Source: CAXXFQ01 sp963674475 (lineage in GTDB: Bacteria; Planctomycetota; Planctomycetia; Pirellulales; Thermoguttaceae). From it: a DNA stretch of 64,000 nucleotides. How positions within the stretch are numbered: the stretch's first letter is position 1; each line of letters starts with the position of its first letter. A program made the translations under genes and the position numbers. A model generated the notes under the pieces. The model saw only the letters and a list, made by a program, of their open reading frames with translations, was not told the origin of the DNA and searched no databases. The DNA lies in contig CAXXFQ010000033.1 of NCBI GenBank assembly GCA_963674475.2, forward strand, positions 62,001-126,000, in the 5' to 3' direction. This document shows, piece after piece, positions 1-8,197 of the stretch.

Positions 1-1584
1 CGTTGGGCCCGCTATTATCGGCGCGAGGCGGCGTTGGAGACGATTCGGACGCTCGACTTTTTTGCCCAGGTCATCGACGGTGAACGAGGGTCGGGAAAAG
101 ACTGGTCGGACGACGCCGTTGCTTTGGAATCGCTCGCTCGGACTGTCGAAGGCCGTGTCCTCGATCCGTCGGGCGAGCCGATCGACGCGCGGAAAGAGCC
201 GGAGTCGGTCGAGTTTGATGATGAAATCGACGGGCGATTGAGCGTTTCGGCTGCCCGGCTGGCCTCGACGATCGCTCCCGAAACGAAAGGGGAAACGGCC
301 GAGGAGACCGGCGAGGTGGGAGAACTTTGTCTCAACCCGGGCGCTTTGACGGAAAAAAAGGTACTCCTCGAAGGTTCGGGAAACGGCCCGACGGCAGACG
401 TGCCCGCGTTCGGATTTGCATGGATCGGTTCCGATGCAACCGACCAATCGGAGGCACCGGGCCATGCTCGGAAGACCGACAAAAAAGAGAAATCGTCGGC
501 CGGTTGGAAACGTCTGTTTGGCGCGAAGAAGATTAAGCAGGAGCCGCCGCTTGCTGAACGGGTGGTCGAAAAAGAACGGACCACCTTCCGGCTCCGCAAC
601 GAGTTTTTCGAAGCGGCGATCGATCCGATTACCGGCGCGGTCCGAGCGATTCACGACTATACGCACCGGGCCAACCGGCTGGCCGAACAGATCGCCATGC
701 GGTTGCCTCGGTCCCGTCGACCGGCCACCGACGATGACGACGAGGCGGCCTACACGGTCATGGCGGCCGACCGGATCGAAATCGATTCCGCCGGGCCGAA
801 CGTTGGCCGGTTGACTATTGAAGGACGCCTGGTCGATCGACAGACGGGGACGGCCGTTGCCCGATTTGAAAAAAGACTCACGGCCCGGCGAGGGAGTCGG
901 GTTCTCGAGATGGACGTTCAAATCACGCCCGATTGGATGCCGGAAGGAAACCCGTGGGACTCGTACTACGGGGTCCGCTTTGCGTGGGGAGATGCGACGG
1001 CCGATTTGGTCCGCGACGTCCAGCTGGCCGGAGAACCGACCGAGGCGGTCCGTTTGGAATCGGCCCATCGGGTCGAGATCCGCAGCGAAAAGTTTCAGAC
1101 GACGATCCTTCCCGGCGGCTTGCCATACCATCGGCGGTTTGGACTGCGGAAGATGGACACACTTCTGGTGGTTCCGGGAGAACGGGCCCGCCGGTTTCGG
1201 TTGGGGATCGGGATCGATCTGCCGTCATCGAGCCGGTCGGCGATGGCGTTTTTCGGACCCGAGTTGCCCGTCTTCCCGGTTGTTTGCCCCAAGAGCCAGA
1301 GTGGAGTGTTTTTCCACTTCAATCGGCGCAACGTGGTCGCGACCCGTTGGGAACCGACGGTCGAGGAAGACGGCCGTGTGAGCGGGTTTCGGGTTCGGTT
1401 ATTGGAAACCGAAGGGAAGACGACCGAGCTTGGGATCGACCCGTTTCGACCGGTCGGGTCGGCGGTACGGACTGATTTTTTAGGCATGCCGGAATCGGAG
1501 CCGTTGGCGGTGGAGAACGAGGGTGTCAAGGTCCCATTGAGGCCGTATGAGTGGGTGCAAATCGAGGCGAAGTGGGAAACCTAA
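1..1584 (+). CDS. GH38-type alpha-mannosidase, C-terminal part (5' truncated by window)
   Basis: The reading frame is open from base 1, so only the last 527 residues are visible and the catalytic N-terminal part lies outside. The visible part matches the C-terminal beta-sandwich region of glycoside hydrolase family 38: it has the pattern LRNEFFEAAIDPITGAVRAI (about residues 198-217), where GH38 proteins switch to the beta-sandwich, and ends with VPLRPYEWVQIE, like the usual closing strand. Family members cleave alpha-mannosides. A Glu/Asp-rich, low-complexity stretch (about residues 15-190) precedes the recognisable domain and is not typical. The TTG at 34 is not a likely start because the frame continues upstream. 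Six planctomycete-type 3' repeat copies occur in this window, and one follows this stop codon. Family assignment is fairly sure, substrate is not. Confidence 0.65.
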   Translation, partial: RWARYYRREAALETIRTLDFFAQVIDGERGSGKDWSDDAVALESLARTVEGRVLDPSGEPIDARKEPESVEFDDEIDGRLSVSAARLASTIAPETKGETAEETGEVGELCLNPGALTEKKVLLEGSGNGPTADVPAFGFAWIGSDATDQSEAPGHARKTDKKEKSSAGWKRLFGAKKIKQEPPLAERVVEKERTTFRLRNEFFEAAIDPITGAVRAIHDYTHRANRLAEQIAMRLPRSRRPATDDDDEAAYTVMAADRIEIDSAGPNVGRLTIEGRLVDRQTGTAVARFEKRLTARRGSRVLEMDVQITPDWMPEGNPWDSYYGVRFAWGDATADLVRDVQLAGEPTEAVRLESAHRVEIRSEKFQTTILPGGLPYHRRFGLRKMDTLLVVPGERARRFRLGIGIDLPSSSRSAMAFFGPELPVFPVVCPKSQSGVFFHFNRRNVVATRWEPTVEEDGRVSGFRVRLLETEGKTTELGIDPFRPVGSAVRTDFLGMPESEPLAVENEGVKVPLRPYEWVQIEAKWET

Positions 1585-1740
1585 AAATAAAGAAAAACAA
1601 AGAGAGAAAAGAAAAAAATAGAGCAATCGCGCTCCAAAAAGTTTTTGGAAAGGAGTTTGAGGAAAACCTATTTCCAAAATGGTTTTCTTCATTCCAAAAA
1701 ATACTGGCGACGGCCAAGGCCGTCGCTCTTTTTTCTTGAC
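1585..1740 (+). repeat. 3'-end repeat family A, copy 1 (terminator-like, degenerate)
   Basis: The stop codon of the GH38 gene is followed by an A-rich tract (1585-1619), a short first hairpin (GAGC/GCTC at 1621-1634), a CCAAAAAGTTTTTGG palindrome, a second hairpin with GAGGAAAACC pairing to GGTTTTCTTC (1659-1690), and a third perfect hairpin GCGACGGCC/GGCCGTCGC (1707-1726). A T-rich run follows, so the last part looks like an intrinsic terminator for the GH38 gene. The same order of parts is found at five other genes in this window. Confidence 0.75.
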
Positions 1741-1856
1741 GCCATGAAAGCGAGAACGCGATTTTTTCACATTAACCGCAAAACCTTGCTTCGAGCAAAG
1801 TCAGGCACCTCGCATGTAGTCGCGGTTTCGCTTTAGATTGGAATTTTTGAACTGTC

Positions 1857-2048
1857 GCGGAAGTGGAAGGCAGAAATGGGGGAGTGACCGTTATCCAAAG
1901 GGAAATGGAGCGACGGCTGCGCCGTCACCAGTTTTTTTAATGAGAGGGGACATTTTGAAAATTGTCCCCTCTCAAACTCTCCCCTCAAAAACTTTTTGGA
2001 CCGGGCTTGCTTCGCAATCCCTCTTTTTTGATTCTTTGTTTTCTTCTT
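1857..2048 (-). repeat. 3'-end repeat family A, copy 2 (after rsgA)
   Basis: Read from the rsgA stop codon on the minus strand: A-rich linker, hairpin built on GATTGCGAAGCAAGC, the palindrome CAAAAACTTTTTG, hairpin GAGGGGACA/TGTCCCCTC, then GACGGCGCAGCCGTC. An outer part (1857-1905) is also shared, as reverse complement, with the copy at 14,700-14,765. Copies 1 and 2 point at each other between two convergent genes. Confidence 0.8.
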
Positions 2049-3224
2049 TTACTCTTTGCCGACCGGCCCGTCCCCTTCCACCAAGTGACAGTAACTCTCA
2101 TACCGCCGCTGGTCAATCCGCCCGTCTGCCACCGCATCCTTCACCGCGCACTCCTCCTCGTGTGTATGCGTGCAGTCGGGATACTTACAAGAATTTATAA
2201 ACGGCCGAATGTCGCGAAAGAAACCGGGAACCTCCTCCCGAATCACGTCCCAGAGTTGGAATTGTCGGATTCCCGGCGTGTCGACCACATATCCGCCGTC
2301 GCGAAGCGGAATCAACTCGGCGGTCGTCGTCGTGTGCCGACCCTTGTGTGTCTCGGTGCTGACTTCCTGGACCCGAAGATGCAGTGTCGGATCGACCCGA
2401 TTCAACAGCGACGATTTGCCGACTCCACTCTGACCGGCCACCACACTGGCCCGTCCCTGCATTCGACGCCGAAACGATTCGATTCCGAAATCGGTCTGGG
2501 CACTCAAGAGCAAAACCGGATATCCCATCTGGGCGTAGGTGCCGATGAGCGGTTGGAAACCGGTCGGGTCGACCAGATCAATTTTGTTGATGCAGATGAC
2601 CGGTTGAATTTTCGCCTTTTCGGCCGTGATTATGAGCCGGTCAATCAGATTCGGCTTCAGACGCGGTTCGGCCGCGCTGGTGACGATCAAAACCTGGTCG
2701 ACATTCGTCACGATGATGTGACGTCGGCTTCGACTCGTCCGGCAAACGGTCCCGTGCCGCGGTTCAACCCGTTCGATGATTCCTTCACGGGTATTTTCGT
2801 CGGTGTTTTCGACCGCGCGAAAAAGAACCCGATCCCCGGCTGCCACGATGTGACGCTGATCGGTGCTGAGCGTTTTCAATAATCGTCGGGTCGCACACTG
2901 ATAGAGTGTCCCGTCCCGTTGGTCTTCCACCGTGCTGATCAAACCGCGGACGGCCAAAACGCGACCCTGGCGACAGATCGACTCGTCGACTTCCAGGACC
3001 ATGCCAAAACCGGCCTCGTCCCCTTCCTCGACACGTTCGGCCCGAATCATTCGACCTCGGGTCAGCTCTCCCTTGCCGCTGAGCCGCTCCCCCTGATCAG
3101 CGTCTTCCAGCTCGTCGTCCTGGTTTTCGAATTGACGGGTCAAATCGTTCTGACGCGTCCGCGCAGCACGATTCTTTCGGAAATTGGCCCGAACCTGATC
3201 CTTCTTACTTCTTCGCTTTCCCAT
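2049..3224 (-). CDS. rsgA: Ribosome small-subunit biogenesis GTPase RsgA
   Basis: RsgA is a circularly permuted GTPase that binds the 30S subunit late in assembly and helps release it after GTP hydrolysis. The order of G motifs seen here is the permuted one: NKID (G4, about residue 213), then GQSGVGKSS (G1, about residue 264), then DTPG (G3, about residue 314). The C-terminal zinc site is visible as CKYPDCTHTHEEEC (about residues 344-357). A basic N-terminal tail (MGKRRSKKDQ) and an OB-fold region precede the GTPase domain. Length of 391 residues is slightly long because of the acidic N-terminal extension. Start is the ATG at 3222-3224; no clear Shine-Dalgarno precedes it. It stands alone on the minus strand. 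Confidence 0.95.
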   Translation of the reverse strand: MGKRRSKKDQVRANFRKNRAARTRQNDLTRQFENQDDELEDADQGERLSGKGELTRGRMIRAERVEEGDEAGFGMVLEVDESICRQGRVLAVRGLISTVEDQRDGTLYQCATRRLLKTLSTDQRHIVAAGDRVLFRAVENTDENTREGIIERVEPRHGTVCRTSRSRRHIIVTNVDQVLIVTSAAEPRLKPNLIDRLIITAEKAKIQPVICINKIDLVDPTGFQPLIGTYAQMGYPVLLLSAQTDFGIESFRRRMQGRASVVAGQSGVGKSSLLNRVDPTLHLRVQEVSTETHKGRHTTTTAELIPLRDGGYVVDTPGIRQFQLWDVIREEVPGFFRDIRPFINSCKYPDCTHTHEEECAVKDAVADGRIDQRRYESYCHLVEGDGPVGKE

Positions 3225-3238
3225 TTTTATACCGACGT

Positions 3239-3366
3239 TTTTTGGACCGGTGCTTCTGCACCGGCGCTTTTAACCCGTTCCCGTTGGTCACTGGTACGCG
3301 GCTGTGCAGTTGGTACGTGCCGCTCTGAAAAAAGGTGGATGATCGTTCTCGGTTCAACTTTGGCGG
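3239..3366 (+). repeat. Intergenic repeat family B, copy 1
   Basis: Begins with a GGTGCTTCTGCACC hairpin, continues through AACCCGTTCCCGTTGG and TCACTGGTACGCGG, and ends with TTCAACTTTGGCGG. About 90 bases (3281-3366) are repeated almost exactly at 3457-3543. Other copies lie near 41.7 kb and 51.5-51.8 kb. No reading frame in it is convincing. Confidence 0.8.
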
Positions 3367-3381
3367 TAAGGGGTCGCGACA

Positions 3382-3545
3382 GGACCGGTGCCCCCGCACC
3401 GACGCTTTTAACCCGTTTTATACCGGTGCTGCCGCCCCGCTGATTTAAACCGTTCTCGTTGGTCACTGGTACGCGGCTGTGCAGTTGGTACGTGCCGTTC
3501 TGAAAAAAAAGGTGGATGATCGTTCTCGGTTCAACTTTGGCGGCT
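3382..3545 (+). repeat. Intergenic repeat family B, copy 2
   Basis: Starts with a GGTGCCCCCGCACC hairpin (3387-3400) and contains the near-exact second copy (3457-3543) of the block at 3281-3366. A diverged relative follows at 3576-3629, where GTGCGCC pairs with GGCGCAC and an inner CCAGT pairs with ACTGG. The whole 3225-3750 stretch upstream of rsgA seems to be repeat sequence without a gene. Confidence 0.75.
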
Positions 3546-3770
3546 CTTAATAATTAATGCTTTTCCCCTAATGATGTGCGCCCGTTCCCGGTGGCCAGTG
3601 TCTATAACTGGATTGATGCTCCGGCGCACAGGACAAAAACCGCGGCCAAGGGCCGGACTGCTGAAATGACGGTTTTTGACCATGGAAAAGGAAAAAACGC
3701 CAAGATTTTACCTTAATTCACCATTTTAACCCATGAAGGCCAAACTTGTATGGGGATCGACCGTTTTCCC

Positions 3771-3812
3771 CAAAAAATATAGGGCCGCTCGGAATTCGAT
3801 CCAAACGGCCCT
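3771..3812 (-). terminator. Probable intrinsic terminator of the lysine-repeat gene
   Basis: AGGGCCG (3781-3787) pairs with CGGCCCT (3806-3812). Read on the minus strand, the stem is followed by TATATTTTTT. It lies about 100 bases past the stop codon of the lysine-repeat gene. Confidence 0.5.
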
Positions 3813-3910
3813 TTCTTGTCGTTGCAGGGCATTTTTGTGGGAGAGGAGCAAATCTCTCTCCTGATAGCGATTTTCCGCCTTGCGGCGGACACGAAATGGT
3901 CGTCGCCGGG

Positions 3911-4258
3911 CTACTTGCAGCTACGGCAGGCGCGCTTTTTCGTGGCTTTTTTGGCTACCTTCTTTTTGGCGACCTTTTTCTTCGCGACTTTCTTGGCTAC
4001 CTTCTTTTTGGCGACCTTTTTCTTCGCGACTTTCTTGGCTACCTTCTTTTTGGCGACCTTTTTCTTCGCGACTTTCTTGGCTACCTTCTTTTTGGCGACC
4101 TTCTTCTTCGCGACTTTCTTGGCTACCTTCTTTTTGGCGACCTTTTTCTTCGCGACTTTCTTGGCTACCTTCTTTTTGGCGACCTTTTTCTTCGCGACTT
4201 TCTTGGCTACCTTCTTTTTGGCGACCTTCTTCTTCGCGACTTTCTTCTTCTTGGGCAC
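3911..4258 (-). CDS. Lysine-rich repeat protein, histone H1-like
   Basis: The protein (115 residues from the chosen start) is almost wholly made of a 14-residue unit, KKVAKKKVAKKKVA, repeated six to seven times and encoded by a 42-base DNA repeat. It ends with KKRACRSCK. Such Lys/Ala tails are known in bacterial histone H1-like proteins and HU extensions, where they bind and compact DNA without sequence specificity. No folded domain is visible. I chose the GTG at 4256-4258 because a GGAGG lies seven bases upstream; a TTG at 4276 would add six residues but has no ribosome site. A nucleoid-associated or RNA-binding role is inferred from charge only. Repeat number probably varies between strains. 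Confidence 0.7.
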   Translation of the reverse strand: MPKKKKVAKKKVAKKKVAKKVAKKKVAKKKVAKKVAKKKVAKKKVAKKVAKKKVAKKKVAKKVAKKKVAKKKVAKKVAKKKVAKKKVAKKVAKKKVAKKKVAKKATKKRACRSCK

Positions 4259-5160
4259 GGTCAATCCTCCGTCCAAGGGTTTCGGGCAAGTGGTCCTTTT
4301 CGCCTTGCAAAAAAAGGCGACTTACCTTGCTTACCCTTTCACTAGACCACATATCGGTATCTTTTCGGCATCGAGGCAATTTCGTTTGCGACTCTTAATG
4401 AGATCGATTTGCGATTCAAAGGAGGACAAATTCTACTTGAAGCTGTCGATCCGAGGAACGCCGAAACGCTCGATCCTCACCGAAAAGAATCGTATCCTCA
4501 CGATTCTCTGATTGGGTTATGAGTTTGCTTCTTGTCAGAAGAACGAACTTTCGTTTTCTTTTTGAACGCCGTCAATTTGAACGACGTCGAAAAGAACGCC
4601 CATAACGAACCACTGCGGTACATCAACGTTGTACTACAAAAAAATGTAGCACGTAGTTGCTATGTTGTACATATTATCCAAAATAATTCAATACCGTCTT
4701 CAATCAAAGCGACTATTTTTTCAAAAAACTTTTTTCTTCTCTAGACGAGCGTCAACTTCTTTTGCTCCATGACGGTCCCTTTTTTGTCTCGAGTAAAAGC
4801 TCAAGCCATCGAAGGTCGCTTGATGAAGGCAGAAGATAACACCTGACCTCGATCTGGTCGGTTCATTTGTTTCCGATCGGCGTTTTTGTTTTAAAAAACA
4901 TCCACTTGTTCTACCCGTGTCCAAGACATAACGGAAGAAGAAGAGGGTGCGGATGAAAACGAAATACCCTTATTTATAAGGGGTTTCGGTAAAGGCGGCT
5001 CGAAGGTGCAAAGCGGGAAAATGCCCGGTTGATAAAAGGAACGAATACGGAAAACGGCGTTTGGACTTTTCGTTTTTGAAATGAGTTCAAGCGGTTCGAA
5101 ACGAGCGCTTTCTTGTAGAAAAAACCGTTGGCAAACCGAGTTGATCTTTTCAAAAACGGC
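4259..5160. other. Long intergenic region, no gene recognised
   Basis: About 900 bases, AT-richer than its surroundings, with short open frames that show no recognisable protein. It should hold the promoter of the lysine-repeat gene (minus strand). A small inverted repeat (CTACA/TGTAG around 4634-4650) and repeated GTTGTAC words occur near 4630-4670; I cannot assign them a function. Confidence 0.5.
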
Positions 5161-5907
5161 TTACCAACGTGACCGTCGATACGCTTGGTACAGGGCCCAG
5201 TTCGAGTAAACCATATAACCAAAAAGAATCATCAAAAAAATCGATCGAGCACGCAATCCGAGAAGGAAAAAAAGCCCTGCCGTGAAGATCGAGAGGAGAA
5301 TCGACCATTGAACGCCTTTGACTCGATCGATTCGAAGACAGATTTCGCGCGAGATCTGACCGCCGTCCAAAGGGTAAATCGGCATCAGATTCACCGCGCC
5401 CCAGATCAGACTGATGAAAATCAGGTTGTAAAGAAAGACATTCAAAAGAAACGAATCGAATAAAGCGAATCGGAAGTAGACCAAAAAGGTCAAAGCGGGG
5501 TTGATGCCGAGTTCAACTTGGTGTCCGGTTGCCGCGATAATCCCCAAAACGGCTCCGGCCAACAAGAAACCGGCACCCGGGCCGGCCAAGGAGATCAAAA
5601 TCTGTTCACGCCAGCCGCTTGCACGGGTTCCCATCAGTTGGGATGTCGGATAGATCGTCAATCCGCCGAAGCCGTAGAGCACAATCCGTGGACTCAGGCC
5701 GAACGCCCGCATCATCACCGCATGGCCCAGTTCGTGAACCAAAATGGCCGTGAACAGTGCGACGATCCAGAGCAATAATTCGCGGACTCCACGGCTGTTC
5801 ATCCCCAAGAAAAGGGCCACTAGCCAGAAAAACGGGTGGATGCGGACCGGGAACCCAAACAGGCGGAAGTGGAAATCGCCTTGGGTTGGCGGGGGTTCAT
5901 AAAACAT
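5161..5907 (-). CDS. Site-2 protease family (M50) membrane metallopeptidase
   Basis: Intramembrane zinc protease of the M50/S2P family, probably cutting membrane-bound substrates. The zinc motif HELGH (about residues 59-63) sits in a transmembrane helix, and the third ligand motif is seen as NLMPIYPLDGG (about residues 178-188). Five to six hydrophobic segments cover most of the 248 residues, and there is no PDZ or CBS domain, so it is the compact form. The ATG at 5905-5907 starts MFYEPPP, and a second in-frame ATG does not fit better. It follows lpxB on the same strand after a gap of about 230 bases. Substrate cannot be told from sequence. Confidence 0.85.
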   Translation of the reverse strand: MFYEPPPTQGDFHFRLFGFPVRIHPFFWLVALFLGMNSRGVRELLLWIVALFTAILVHELGHAVMMRAFGLSPRIVLYGFGGLTIYPTSQLMGTRASGWREQILISLAGPGAGFLLAGAVLGIIAATGHQVELGINPALTFLVYFRFALFDSFLLNVFLYNLIFISLIWGAVNLMPIYPLDGGQISREICLRIDRVKGVQWSILLSIFTAGLFFLLGLRARSIFLMILFGYMVYSNWALYQAYRRSRW

Positions 5908-6134
5908 CGAACTCGTTTCTCCAAAAGGGTTTCTGATATCTATTTTGCCGTTTGCGGTTGGCAGCTTTCGATCGGAAAACGGACGATCGTGTCAAATTGG
6001 CAGACCGAACTTGGGGCACCTGTGCCGAAGGAGTCTTTTTTCATTCCCTCACAAGCTTGTCCGGCTGCCGATCTTTTCGATCGGCGTACTTGGCATCTCA
6101 GTGACGGTTTCACTCGAACGTCAAGGCGTAGGAA

Positions 6135-7346
6135 TTACTCGGCCAATTCGCCCAAAATATAACGGGCCGCCCGCTGCGACGCGCCGGGAAGCGCCACCTC
6201 GCGACAAAGCTGGTCCAGTCGGTCGACCCGAAGGGCGTATCGGTTTGGATCGGTCAACCACTCGATCAGATGCGCGGCCAGTTCGTTCGATTTGTCTTCC
6301 CAGGTCAGATATTCGGGGAACGGGATTTGATCGGCGTCGGGTTGGTTCGGGTCGAACGGTTTCATGTCGGAATTGTCCAAGCCGCCGGTCGCCAGCAGGT
6401 TGACCAGCGTGATGTATTTCACCTTTCGGAACCAGCCTTGAACCACATAGGCGTACCGGGGGACCCAGTAAAGCACGGCCGTCGGTTTCCGATGGTACAA
6501 CAGCTCCAACGAGACCGAACCGCTACAGGCCAGACAGCAATGGGCCGCTCGCATCAGTTCGGGTGTTTTATTTTCATACACTTCGATCGGCAATCCGGAC
6601 TGCTCGACCAGCTCGCGGGCGAATTGGGCCTGGTTCGGGCGAAACGATCCGATCGCGAATCGAACACGCGGCACCGTGGCGTGAATCTTCTGGGCCGTCT
6701 TCAAAAACCAGTTCAGATTATGTTCGACCTCTTGGGTTCGCGAACCGGGTAAAATCGTTACAAGCGGCCCTTCCTCCTCGCTGCGACGCCGTTGTTCGGC
6801 CAAAAACGGTTCGTCCAGTTCGACCCGCTCAACCTCATCGAAAAACGGATGGCCGACGTAGGTCGCCCGACAGCCGCGCTGCTCGAGCCAGGCCTGTTCG
6901 AACGGGAGGCTACAAAGGACATGGTCGACGAAACGACGCATTTTCTTGACACGCCAACGAGCCCAGGCCCAAATTTGCGGCGGCGTGTAATAGAAAACGG
7001 GAATTCCCCGTCGCTTGGCACACTTGGCGATCCACCAGTTGAACCCCGGATAGTCGATCAACACGACCGCGTCGGGTCGCTGATCGCGAAAATACCGGTC
7101 GGCCCGCTTCATCAGGGCCCAAAAGTGGTGCACGTTCATAAGGGCTCGGGCAAGCCACATGACGGCGAATCGGGTCAGGTCTTCGTGCAGTTCGCAGCCC
7201 GCTTCGGCCATTTCCGGGCCGCCGTAACCGACCGTTTTGATCGAGGGGTCTAGTTTTTGAAATTCGCGTATCAGATTCGCACCGTGAAAGTCGCCACTCG
7301 GCTCACCGGCGGAAAAAAAGATCGTGAGAGGTCGACGATGGTTCAT
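6135..7346 (-). CDS. lpxB: Lipid-A-disaccharide synthase LpxB
   Basis: LpxB (GT19) joins UDP-2,3-diacylglucosamine and lipid X to make the lipid A disaccharide at the inner membrane. Diagnostic parts are the N-terminal FFSAGEPSGDFHGA (about residues 10-23), PQIWAWARWRVKKM (about residues 124-137), the YVGHPFFDEVE stretch and ILPGSRTQEV, which belongs to the GT-B nucleotide-binding half. About 403 residues, near the usual length. I chose the ATG at 7344-7346; a TTG at 7370 would add eight residues without gain. With kdsB at 15 kb it indicates that this organism makes a lipid A/Kdo-type outer membrane. Confidence 0.95.
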   Translation of the reverse strand: MNHRRPLTIFFSAGEPSGDFHGANLIREFQKLDPSIKTVGYGGPEMAEAGCELHEDLTRFAVMWLARALMNVHHFWALMKRADRYFRDQRPDAVVLIDYPGFNWWIAKCAKRRGIPVFYYTPPQIWAWARWRVKKMRRFVDHVLCSLPFEQAWLEQRGCRATYVGHPFFDEVERVELDEPFLAEQRRRSEEEGPLVTILPGSRTQEVEHNLNWFLKTAQKIHATVPRVRFAIGSFRPNQAQFARELVEQSGLPIEVYENKTPELMRAAHCCLACSGSVSLELLYHRKPTAVLYWVPRYAYVVQGWFRKVKYITLVNLLATGGLDNSDMKPFDPNQPDADQIPFPEYLTWEDKSNELAAHLIEWLTDPNRYALRVDRLDQLCREVALPGASQRAARYILGELAE

Positions 7347-7400
7347 CGTGAGGGGAGTTCCTAATACCAACTCTTGTTTGTCGGCTGCGCTTGGTCGCGT

Positions 7401-7558
7401 TAACAGCCTGTTGAAAAAGGGGCTGCTAGGGAAAACACGATGTTTTCCACATAGTCAGCGATTTAAAAAAACGCTGACTATGCGAGGCTTGCGGCCACTT
7501 GTTGTCGCAATTGCCGAGGTTGAAAAAGACCTGGATGGACTTTTTCAACGGACTGTTA
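7401..7558. mobile_element. MITE-like element with terminal inverted repeats
   Basis: TAACAGCCTGTTGAAAAA (7401-7418) and TTTTTCAACGGACTGTTA (7541-7558) are inverted copies with two mismatches. They bound 158 bases without coding capacity, and the inside contains a perfect hairpin CATAGTCAGCG/CGCTGACTATG (7450-7482). This is the form of a non-autonomous miniature element. A short remnant with the same ends is at 58,563-58,592. It fills the gap between ruvX and lpxB. Confidence 0.6.
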
Positions 7559-7717
7559 AGCCGCGGAACAAAATAGGCCCCGCGTACAGTCGAGGCAAAA
7601 ATGGGTAAACTGCATAAAAGAATAGAGGGAAACCCTGAAAAAGAAAAGACCGATTGTCCGACATTCGTCCCCGGGTTCACCCTTCAACGAGGTCGTTTTA
7701 CACCCTTCTTTTTTCCT

Positions 7718-8197
7718 TTAATCGATCGATTCGTCCGTCTTCTCTCGCGTTGAATCGGCTTCCAGATAGGCCGACAGCACCACCTGGGCCGCCAGCATGT
7801 CGAGCCGTTTCTTCCGACGCTTTTTCGTCATCTTGGCCCCGAGCAGATATTGCTCCGCCTCACGACTGCTGAAACGCTCGTCGTAAAACGTGACTTCCAC
7901 CCCGGTGATCTCGGTCAACCACTGGCCAAACTCGCGTGCTTCCTGGGATTTTTCGCTCTCCCGGCCGTCCAGATGGATCGGCAGTCCGACGACGAAGAGT
8001 CGTATCCGTTCCTCCTCGACCAGTTGACGGAACCGCTGGGCGTCTTTTCGCTCGCCGCGTCGGGTGTAATTTTCGTACGGGCTGGCGATCGTTCGGCCGG
8101 GGTCGCTGATCGAGATGCCGATCCGGACCGTTCCGTAGTCGATCCCGGCCACGCGGCCCGGCGAGTCGGACGGCTTTGGTTGTGGGTTTGGGTTCAT
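7718..8197 (-). CDS. ruvX: Putative pre-16S rRNA nuclease / Holliday junction resolvase RuvX (YqgF)
   Basis: RuvX/YqgF family of RNase H fold, thought to process the 5' end of pre-16S rRNA and once proposed as a Holliday resolvase. The catalytic Asp lies in AGIDYGTVRIGISISD (about residues 17-32), and FVVGLPIHLDG and YDERFSSREAE are the other conserved blocks. The last acidic motif is seen as KRLDMLAAQVVLSAYLE. At 159 residues it is slightly longer than usual because of proline-rich N-terminal residues. Its ATG overlaps the stop codon of the upstream lipase by four bases (ATGA), so the two are translated together. Confidence 0.9.
   Translation of the reverse strand: MNPNPQPKPSDSPGRVAGIDYGTVRIGISISDPGRTIASPYENYTRRGERKDAQRFRQLVEEERIRLFVVGLPIHLDGRESEKSQEAREFGQWLTEITGVEVTFYDERFSSREAEQYLLGAKMTKKRRKKRLDMLAAQVVLSAYLEADSTREKTDESID

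Noticed and set aside
3943..4245. Possible CRISPR array
   Set aside because: The 42-base repeat has no spacers; it is in-frame coding repeat.
3746..4511. Several open frames on the plus strand opposite the lysine repeat
   Set aside because: They are translations of the 42-base repeat in other frames (Phe/Leu/Tyr-rich), not proteins.
4340..4511. Open frame ending EAVDPRNAETLDPHRKESYP on the plus strand
   Set aside because: Looks protein-like, but has no ATG/GTG start after the upstream stop and no homology I recognise; too weak to list.
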